This document shows, one piece after another, positions 1 to 8,322 of a stretch of 64,000 bases of DNA (its first letter is position 1; every line of letters begins with the position of its first letter). Location of the stretch: positions 20,013,320 to 20,077,319 of the forward strand of contig CM046876.1 in NCBI GenBank assembly GCA_025667525.1, in the 5' to 3' direction. Source of the stretch: Glebionis coronaria. Lineage: Eukaryota; Streptophyta; Magnoliopsida; Asterales; Asteraceae. A model generated the notes under the pieces. The model was not told where the DNA came from. It saw nothing but the letters and a program-made list of their open reading frames with translations, and made no database searches. A program made the translations under genes and the position numbers.

Positions 1-219
1 AGCCTCTGCATTGTTAGTCTAAAACCACATAGAACCACTTTTGTAAAAAGAACACACCCAGCTTAAGAGAAAAATTCTCTTGGCAGGGGAATGAACCCCC
101 AGCAGGGGAATCTGTGTTAAAAAGCAGTGGAATGAAAGAGATGGAAAAATGGACTAACAGTTATACAACAACAGCAGTGAAGCCACCCTGATCATACATG
201 ACAAAATAGACATCAGATT

Positions 220-2811
220 TTAAGGAGTAACCATTCCAATACCTGCAACCAGATACTGAAACCTCCCTACTTCAAAAGATTTTGTTAAAAGATCAGAAAC
301 ATTAAGTTCTGTATCAATTTTCTCAGGAGCAATCAGTCCTTTTTCAAAACAATCTCTGATAAAGTGATGTCTAATTTCAATGTGTTTAGTTTTGCTATGA
401 AAAACAGGATTCTTTATAATGCAAATAGTGCTGTTGTTGTCAATGAATATCTTGGTTTTAAGAAAGTTATACCCATAATCAAGCAGTTGATTTTGCACCC
501 AAAGAACTTGACCACAGCATGCAGCAGCTGCTACATACTCAGCTTCAGTTGTGGATGTTGCCATGATAGTCTGCTTCTTACATTGCCAAGATATAAGCCT
601 GCTTCCCAAAAATTGGCATCCCCCTGTTGTAGATTTTCTATCATTGTTGTCACCAGCATAATCACTATCTGAATAGGCTATCAGCTCAAATGGTGACTCC
701 TTTGGATACCAGATTCCTAAGGTGGGATGACATTTTAGATACCTAAAAATCCTTTTCACAGCAAATAAGTGACACTCTGTTGGTGACACCTGGTATCTTG
801 CACATAAGCAGACTGCAAACATGATGTCAGGTCTTGAAGCAGTGAGATACATAAGAGACCCAATCATAGACCTGTAATTCTTGACATCTATAGGCTTTCC
901 AGGACCATCCTTACCCCATGGATGATCCTTGTCCATTGGAGTGGACACCTTCTTTCCATCAAACATGCCAAACTTCTTCACAATCTCAGCCACATATTTG
1001 TCTTGTGAGATAAATATCCCATCTTTCCGCTGCTGAACTTGTAACCCCAAAAAGAAGTTTAGTTCTCCCATGGCACTCATTTGGAATTTATCCTGCATAA
1101 ATTTGGCAAACTCTTTGCTAAGCATAGAGTTAGTTGATCCAAAAATGATGTCATCCACATAGACTTGTACTAGCAGAAGGTCACCCTTTTGTTTCTTAGT
1201 AAACAGGGTCTGATCAATCTTCCCCCTGTTGAATCCATTGTCTAAGAGATATTTAGAGAGAGTACCGTACCAGGCTCTGGGAGCTTGGTGAAGTCCATAC
1301 ATGGTCTTTTTCACTTTGTATACTTTGTCAGGATGATCTGGGTCTTCAAACCCTGGAGGTTGCATGACATAGACTTCTTCATCAATGGTTCCATATAGGA
1401 AGGCACTTTTCACATCCATCTGGAAGACAGTGAAGTCCATGAATGAGGCATAAGCAAGAAATAATCTAATAGCTTCAATCCTGGCTACTGGAGCAAACAC
1501 CTCTTCATAATCAATTCCTTCTTCCTGAGTATATCCTTGTGCCACTAATCTTGCTTTGTTCCTGACAACTATTCCCCTTTCATCCTTTTTGTTCCTAAGT
1601 ACCCACTTTGTCCCAATAGGCCTTGCCCATTTGGGACAATCAACCAGAATCCAAACCTCTTGTATGTCAAATTGTAAGAGCTCCTCTTGCATGGCTTCAA
1701 CCCAGCTTGGGTCATTTAAAGCCTGAAAAATCTTCTTTGGCTCTTCTTGTGACAAAAATGCAGTAAACAAACAACATTGCATGTTGTCATGATTGAACTT
1801 CATGGTGATGTTAGCAATGAAGCTGTGCTCCTTTGCTGTATACCTTGTATGTCTGGGGGATTCAGGATTACCAATGATCTGAGATATAGGATGATCCTTA
1901 TTGATTCTGTAGGTAGGCTGCATGATGACTTCTGTTTCATCTTCTTCCAAATCAGAATTGATGGGGCTATTTTGATTAGGAAAGAAGTCCTCAAAGGAAC
2001 TTCCAAATGATACAGCATGACCTAGAGATGGGTGCTGGTGAGCAGAATGAAGCTCTGAGTAACTAGGACCTCCACTCTTGATGATTCTGCTTCCACTGCT
2101 GGATATAATAGGACCATCATTTATGGGTGTAGATGATGAAATAAGTGGGGATTCTCTTTCTGCATCAGTAGTCTCATTAGCAATTGGTCTAGCAGGGGAA
2201 TCCTGGATTCTACTGCTTTCAGCCATTCCGCTGCCTTCAGCCATAGCAGGGGATGAGATTGGCTGTTCTTTTCCTAGAGAAGAATTATCTTCTTGAACAT
2301 CAGCTTCAATAGGAAACAATGAGGGTACATTCATGTACCTCAGGGGTGACTTCTCTGCACCAGTTGTTTCTTGAGTACCTGAAATGTTAGTGTTCTGCAA
2401 AACAACAGGTACATAATTCATAGACTTTGAAAGTACATCTATATCAAAGAACCAGTCAGGACCTGTTTGAACATCTTCAGGTTTGTCTTCAAGAAAGTTC
2501 ACATGAAGATTTTCTGTGATTTTGCTTGTCTTCTTGTTGAAGACCCTATATCCCTTGCTGTTTAATGAATAACCCACAAAGTATCCATCATCACCCTTTT
2601 CACTGAATTTTCCTAGATTGTCAATAGTGTTCAAGATGATCACATGACATCCAAAAGGTCTAAAAAAGTCAATTAAAGGAGGTCTTCCATTGAACAGTTG
2701 ATAAGGGGTCTTGTTGTGTGCCTTAATTACCAAGGCCCTGTTTTGTACATAACAAGCAGTGGATACAGCTTCAGCCCAAAAGATAACTGGAAGTTTGGAA
2801 TCAGACAGCAT
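220..2811 (-). pseudogene. Element A pol, 3' part: integrase C-terminus, reverse transcriptase, RNase H
   Basis: An 863-codon frame carrying the end of the Copia polyprotein. The first ~100 residues are the integrase C-terminal part ([24 protein letters not shown]). An Asp/Ser/Pro-rich linker follows, containing repeated SPA tripeptides. The RT domain covers about residues 380-625 and has the catalytic YVDD motif near residue 549. RNase H starts near residue 715 ([30 protein letters not shown]) and runs to the natural end. All catalytic motifs are present, so this part looks fairly young. The ATG at 2811 is only the first one after a frameshift; the true upstream neighbour is the integrase core at 2837-3805. 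The frame break lies in an A/G-rich stretch near 2825 and looks like a 1-base insertion. Confidence 0.93.
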
Positions 2812-2836
2812 AGTTTTAGCAGCTTCAATGAGTGTC

Positions 2837-3805
2837 CTATTCCTTCTTTTTGGTCACTCCATTCTGTTGAGGTGTTCTTGCTATGCTGAATTGCCTCTTG
2901 ATGCCTTTGTTAATGCAGAAAGAGTCCAGTTTCTGATTTCTGAACTCACCACCATTGTCTGATCTCATGGTAACCACCTTCATGCTTTTTGATAGTTCAA
3001 TTTGATTGATGAACCCAATGAGTACATCAGCTGTGTCACTCTTCTCAAATAGGAAGAATGTCCATGTGAACCTTGAAAAATCATCAGTAATCACCAAGCA
3101 GTACCATTTCTTCATTATGCTTGCCACAGAAGTAGGACCAAATAGATCCATATGCAGTAGTTCCAATGGCTTGGTGGTGGACATACTTGTTTTTGGTTTG
3201 CAAGATGCTCTGTGTTGCTTCCCTTTCAGACATGCAGCACAAGTATGTTCATTGGCAAAGGACTTGGAAGGAAGACCATGAACCAGATTATACTTTACTA
3301 GTTTGTTCATGTTCTTGAAATTAAGATGACCAAGTCTTCTATGCCATTTCTTACATTCATCTACTGAAGCTTTGGCAATGAAACATGTTTCATTGTCTTG
3401 GAGAGATATGTCCTTGAGATCAATTGTGTACATATTCTTCTGTCTTGGTGTTCTGAGTACAATAGGAGTGTCTTTTGGCAAGACAAACTCCTTTCCTAAC
3501 ACCAAGCATTCAGTGTCAGTAAACAAGACAAAATTCTTGTTATCAGTCATTTGTGACACACTGAAGAGATTATACTTGAGTTCTTTCACCAAGTACACAT
3601 TGTCAAAGGTCATCCCATTAGTAATAATAGTTCCTTTTCCTGTAATAGTTCCATGCCCATCTCCAAAAGAAACACCATCATTGTCATGCAGGGGCACAAA
3701 GTTAGACAAATAAGCTTTTTGTCCAGTCATACTTCTTGAGCATCCACTATCCCAATATGCTCTATCATCCCTTGTCTTCTTTGTCACCTGCAAAAAGAAA
3801 AACAA
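2837..3805 (-). pseudogene. Element A protease and integrase core
   Basis: A 322-codon frame. The aspartic protease signature DSGCSRSMTG is at about residue 19. The pre-integrase zinc-binding region is near residues 150-205 (WHRRLGHLNF and CAACLKGKQH), and the integrase catalytic core (HMDLFGPT, VITDDFSRFTWTF, RSDNGGEF, PQQNGV) runs to the end. The frame is cut at its 3' end in the normally conserved PQQNG(V/A)xERxN segment, consistent with a single inserted base, and RT continues in the next frame. At its 5' end the protein opens just after a pyrimidine-rich TTTTTGCAG, which resembles a plant 3' splice site (see findings). What is seen is protease plus integrase; splicing is only a possibility. 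Confidence 0.9.
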
Positions 3806-3806
3806 A

Positions 3807-5255
3807 TTAGTTTTTCTTGGGGACCCAAGCCATTACAGACTTGGATCTACCTCGTGTATCAATGTAGGATAGCTTATCAAAGACTAGAGATACACCATTA
3901 GATTGAGTACCCCTTTTGGGTGCCCAAACCCAACGAGCTGAGGCTTTCACAGCTTTTCCCCATCTTCCCATGTTCCTAGAATGCAAAATTTTGCTAGCAG
4001 GGGATACCCTAGTTTTAGCAGGGGAATCTCTATGCTTAGCAGAGGGAACCCACCTTTTGTTTTGGCCTCTAGTCATGTGTTGGTAAGGTCTAGAGCCAGA
4101 TCTATATGCAGTATAAGGTGTTGGGGTGGTCACAGAAGTGTTGGGCTTTGAGTGAACATCATTCTCCTTCCTAAGGGCAGGGACAACATATTTATCAGTC
4201 ACCCTATTTCTTAAGGCAGGGGCAACATACTTGGCAGGGGAAAAGGATTTTGCCCCTGCATTTAGAAGAATGGTTTTAGGTTGCATATCCTTTAAGGGAT
4301 TTGCAGCCACCATCTCCATTGGTGCCTTACACTCTTGATAAGTGTGCTCAAAGCTGCCACATGTGAAGCAGGGCTTGGTATTAATCACAAAGTCTTCTCC
4401 TAATTGATAAGACTTTTGGTCATTCCAATTTCTTTGATTACCTCTGATATTCCTGTACATGCCAGCATATTTAATGGTAGACTTAGGGGAGCTACTTTTA
4501 GAGCTAGAATTTCTGCCAACAATTTCTTCTCTTGAAAATCTAACAGGGTTATCAACTTGTTTTAAACCAACCTGTTTCTTTTCAACATCCCTAATAACAC
4601 TAGTTTTAACTAGAGACTCTTCTGTATCAATATTATTAGGTATATAAGCACTCAAGTCAAACTCAATGTCATCCTGTTTTTCAAAACAAGGGAGACCAGT
4701 CCAGGACAGGTCTTTTCTAGGAGAAGGAGCATGGATGTTAGCAGGGGGTGGTGGTATGGTAGCATGCATATTTTTAATCCCAAACCCTGTTTTGTCCCTA
4801 GGAGATTGACCAATTTCAACTGCTTTGGTTAAATCTTTTGAAGCTTTTCCAAATTTTTCAACAGTTTCTTCATCTATCTTTTGGTTAGCTTTGAAAGTTT
4901 CAAGTTCTGCAGTCAATACCTTTATAGATTGGTTATTCTCCTTAGCATCTCTTTCTAGAGTCACAATGTGATCCCTATAATCACTTTCTCTTTGCCTATA
5001 CTCTCTTATGGTAGACTCTAACTGTTCTAAAGCACGTTTATAATTATCAAGATCATTATCACAATTGATATAGTCAGCTTTTACCTTTCTGATTTGATCA
5101 TTCAAAGATTCAGTATTTTTCCTACAAGCTTTAGTACAGTATGAGTCATCATATACCTCATTGTCAGAGCTGGAACTTGACATAGCCATAAGTGCAAAGT
5201 CTTCTTCCTTTTCCTCAGCAATCAAAGCTTGATTTCTTTCCACATTCTCTGTCAT
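3807..5255 (-). pseudogene. Element A gag C-terminal/linker region with second zinc knuckle
   Basis: A 482-codon frame between gag and protease. It starts with an acidic Ser-rich segment, has a likely coiled coil at about residues 45-130 (heptad-like EQLESTIREYRQ and following), and a CX2CX4HX4C zinc knuckle (CFTCGSFEHTYQEC) at about residues 295-309. A basic, low-complexity tail ends in AWVPKKN and a stop. It is in the same frame as the upstream gag ORF (5262-6506), separated by one TAG, so gag and this region were probably one protein. The change to protease (2837-3805) is a +1-type frame change. Several SPA repeats encoded by the GCAGGGG motif occur in its C-terminal third. Confidence 0.8.
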
Positions 5256-5261
5256 AGCACT

Positions 5262-6506
5262 CTAGTCCCATCCACTTGCTCCATCTATCCCCTGCATGGC
5301 TACCATGGCTTTAGCACCAGAATCATCATCTCTTGTTTCCTTTCTGTAGCTATTTCCAGTCTTAGGTCCTCTGCATTCCCTGGCAAAATGACCCTTCTTG
5401 CCACAATTGTAGCATTCAACTTTTGTTTTATCAAACCCAGCCACATCAGAGGGATTAATTGAGATCTTCTTCCCATACTTCTTGTAGAACCTGTTGGCTC
5501 TCATGCTGAGCAGAGCCATATTCCACTTGATATCCATTTCTTCTAGCCCTTGCTTACTGATTTGACTTAGATCTTCATGTAACACTGTAGATCCTTGTGG
5601 CCCTTGAAATGCTATAAAAGCACAAGCAGTATCAAGGCTGAATGTAGTTGGTCTTTCTTCATCATAGGAAGGTCCAGACCTGGTAGCAGGGAAATAAGTA
5701 GCAGGGGCTACTTCAATTCCACTGTTCTTGGAGATTCCACTTCTTTGTGATATGAATGCCATGTTAGCAGGGGAATCAATGATTCCACTTGAGTTGGTGG
5801 GAATTGTTCCTTTTGACTTCATCTCATTGACAACAGGTTCAAAAACTTTTAAGTTATTATATATGTCATCAATGTCTTTTTCGTCCAAGTCATCCTTATT
5901 CTGCCAAATTGCCTTATAGACAAACCATTCTTTTTGGAGGCTGTTAAGAAACCTGGTATTCACCTGCTCTTTTGATACCTCAATATCAAAGAATTCCAAC
6001 TGGGCCACCATGTCTTGAAGCCTATTGTAAATAGCTCCAATTGATTCATCACCAATTGCTTTGAAAGAAGCAAAATCATTCAGCATTTGATTTTTCTTCT
6101 TCTTCTTTGTGGCTTCATTTCCTCCAAAGGTTTTGCCTATGGCTTCCCATAGATCCTTAGCTGTTTTGTATTTCCTGAATCTGAGTTGATGTCTATCAGG
6201 TAGGGCCAACAGCAATGAGCTGTGAGCCCTGACATCATGCCTTCTAGCCAGTATTTCCTTATCACACAGAGCAGCAGATTTCTTCTTGTCTTTACCTTTG
6301 GAACTTTCACCTTCTTCCTTGCCCTCTTCAACTGCCACCATTTTGTTGAATTGATCACCAAACTCTATGATCTCCCAAAGAACATAGTGTTCCATTTTCA
6401 GGTATTGTTGGATTCCTAATTCCCATAATTCAAAGTTTTCAGGATCCAACATGGGTAACTTGAGGTTATTGTGGTTGTTGCTGTTTGAGGATGAGTCTGA
6501 AGACAT
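5262..6506 (-). pseudogene. Element A gag (UBN2-type) with CCHC zinc knuckle
   Basis: A 414-codon Copia gag. The N-terminus is Ser/Asn-rich and is followed by the capsid-like UBN2-type region (FELWELGIQQYLKMEHYVLWEI at ~25-50, then LWEAIGKTFGG and LQDMVAQLEFF). A canonical CX2CX4HX4C knuckle (CYNCGKKGHFAREC) lies near residues 362-376. The ATG at 6506 is the first after the PBS and lies about 60 bases downstream of the LTR edge, so it is the probable true start. The frame ends at a TAG followed two codons later by an in-frame ATG of the next segment. Gag packages the element RNA; the domain assignment is from family knowledge. Confidence 0.88.
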
Positions 6507-6554
6507 GTTTGCTATGAGGATTTTGTTCTTGATTTAGACAAAGTTTCTCAACAA

Positions 6555-6567
6555 GCTCTGATACCAC
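6555..6567 (-). other. Primer binding site of element A (tRNA-iMet type)
   Basis: On the minus strand the sequence one base inside the 5' LTR reads GTGGTATCAGAGC, the standard complement to the 3' end of initiator methionine tRNA used by plant Copia elements. It fixes both the orientation of element A and the inner LTR edge at 6569. Confidence 0.93.
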
Positions 6568-6568
6568 T

Positions 6569-7093
6569 TGTTGATCCCAAAGTCAGATCTTAAACCTTAA
6601 TAGCTTGTTTAAGGGTTGTGATAGAGAGAAAGAATTCAATCTAACACTAGAGAAACTTTGCAAAGCAAAGTAACTAAACAAGATGCGGAATGTAATGTTT
6701 AGCACAAGAACAAATATGATTGAAACGTTGAACTTTAATATATCAAAGATATACGAATACCCAAAATGGTATTAGGGTTTACAAAACCTTAAAGTAATAT
6801 AATGAAAGACAAATGAGAAAGACACACTTTGCATGCTAACCTAGTGAGTCCTTTTATAGCCACAAGGACTCACGTACAAGATCACTACTAACAAACTATG
6901 GAAAGTATTAAGGAATAATAACTGAAACGCGTAAAAATCTATTCCATGTTTATCTTTGACAACAGGGCCTTTGACTTCAGCAGGGGAATCAATCCCCCTG
7001 CCTTTGTTATTTAGCAGGGGGAACTTACTCTAGCAGGGGTACAAATAATCAACTAGCAGGGGAAACAAACTAAGCATAGATTTATTCCCAACA
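6569..7093 (-). repeat. 5' LTR of element A (525 bp)
   Basis: Bounded by TGTTG..CAACA on the minus strand and adjacent to the PBS. A TATA box (TATAAAAGG, on the minus strand at about 6850-6859) marks the core promoter. U3 carries several CCCCTGCTA motifs and an 8-bp perfect GC hairpin (CCCCCTGC and GCAGGGGG). It is clearly homologous to the oppositely oriented LTR at 7219-7741, differing by scattered substitutions and a divergent first ~60 bases of U3. Confidence 0.93.
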
Positions 7094-7741
7094 ATTGCTT
7101 ATGATCTGGTAAGAATGATGCATAGTCAGCTTTGGCCATGAACTTTGTAAGCACCCTCATCAGCTAGTATTTATTCAGAAACTTATGTTTAGGTGAAAGC
7201 ACAAGTTTAGGGGAGGATTGTTGAGAATAAATATAAGTACATTAGTTACCCCTGCTATTTGGTCAATGGTTCCCCTGCTAGAGTAAGTTCCCCCTGCTAA
7301 ATAACAAAGGCAGGGGGATTGGTTACCCTGCTGAAGTCAAAGGCCCTGCCGCTAGAGATAAACTTGGAAGAAATTATTACGCGTTTTTGTTACTACTCTG
7401 CAATACTTTCCAAGTTTGTTAGTAGTAATCTTGTACGTGAGTCCTTATGCCTATAAAAGGACTCACTAGGTTATCATGCATAGTGTCTTTTTCTATTGTC
7501 TTTCATTTCATACTTTAAGGTTTTTGTAACCCTAATACCATTATTGGGTATTCGTATATCTTTGATATATTAAAGTTTAACGTTTGCTTTAATCATTTGT
7601 TCTTGTGTTAAACACTACATTCCGCATCTTGTTTAGTTACTTTGTATTGCAAAGTTTCTCTAGTGTTAGATTGAATTTATTCTTTCTATCACAACCCTTA
7701 AACAAGCTATAAAGGTTTAAGATCTGAGTTTGGGATCAACA
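7094..7741 (+). mobile_element. 3' end of a plus-strand Copia element (B) of the same family
   Basis: 125 bases of 3' internal sequence end in a polypurine tract (TTTAGGGGAGGAT, about 7206-7218), followed directly by a full LTR. The remainder of B must lie left of the window, on the far side of element A. The configuration is a same-family insertion in opposite orientation: A entered B just upstream of B's polypurine tract, giving two LTRs in inverted orientation only 125 bp apart. Confidence 0.85.
7219..7741 (+). repeat. 3' LTR of element B (523 bp)
   Basis: It begins TGTTGAGAAT and ends GGGATCAACA, with TATA box CTATAAAAGGACTC near 7450. It carries the same CCCCTGCTA motifs and CCCCCTGC/GCAGGGGG hairpin as the LTR of element A. 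The putative target duplication on the right is ATAAG (7742-7746). Between it and element C are about 220 bp of AT-rich sequence with no recognisable feature. Confidence 0.9.
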
Positions 7742-7965
7742 ATAAGTTTTTCAATTGGATTTGTTGAATATTCATAAGGATTTCATAAGTACATAAGAGC
7801 AGAAATATCACCAGATGCAAAAAAAAAATTACATAGTACAAAGTTGACCATCTTTTTTTCAAATAAAAAAGCATAAAAGACAATTTAAATTAGCAGAGTG
7901 ACAAGAAAACCTGAAAAGTTATCCACCAAAGTATGATAAAATCTAAAAAACGTTTGAGTTACATA

Positions 7966-8302
7966 TGTTGGACTCGACACCAACAACCCGAAGATCAAAC
8001 GCGGAACCCTAGATCCTCTAAAGACGATCGCAGAGATGCAATAGACAAAACCCAGAAGACAACACTCTACAAAGTTAATCGAACGAATTCTTTATTAAAC
8101 ATACGATCGATTACAAGAAAGAATAAAAGATGCGGTATGATTGAGCATCACCCCCTCACCTCCTTTTATAGGGTGAGGGGGTCGGTTACCGATGAAGATC
8201 GGGCTTGGGTCCAACCGGGCTCAAACATACATAATCGGAAACAAGCTTAAAAGGTAAATATCCTAATCTATAGTATACTATTATTGGTAATAATGCTAAC
8301 AA
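7966..8302 (-). repeat. 3' LTR of element C (337 bp)
   Basis: It starts TGTTGGACTCG at the outer edge and ends GCTAACA next to the polypurine tract (minus strand AAGGTGGAAAT, about 8303-8313). It is 34 bp longer than the 5' LTR because of extra sequence close to the inner (U3) end, between GGTAAATAT and TGCTAACA. The left flank is ACATA. Confidence 0.93.
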
Positions 8303-8322
8303 TTTCCACCTTAGTACCAATA

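Larger units (their letters stand above)
1..7093 (-). mobile_element. Copia LTR retrotransposon A (3' end outside window)
   Basis: This is a minus-strand Ty1/Copia element. Reading from high to low coordinates it has a 5' LTR (6569-7093), a tRNA-iMet PBS, gag, a linker region with a second zinc knuckle, protease, integrase, reverse transcriptase and RNase H. That gene order (integrase before RT) is diagnostic of Copia. The coding region is broken: one in-frame TAG at about 5262, a frame change near 3806 and an apparent 1-base insertion near 2825, so this copy cannot make a full polyprotein. The 3' LTR and polypurine tract lie left of the window; bases 1-219 are its 3' untranslated internal sequence. 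The five bases right of the LTR (ATTGC, 7094-7098) should be the target duplication. It appears to sit inside the 3' part of a plus-strand relative (B). Confidence 0.93.

Noticed and set aside
6555..6567. Sequence resembling part of a tRNA-Met gene
   Set aside because: It is the retrotransposon primer binding site. No tRNA body is present here or at 13005 or 51008.
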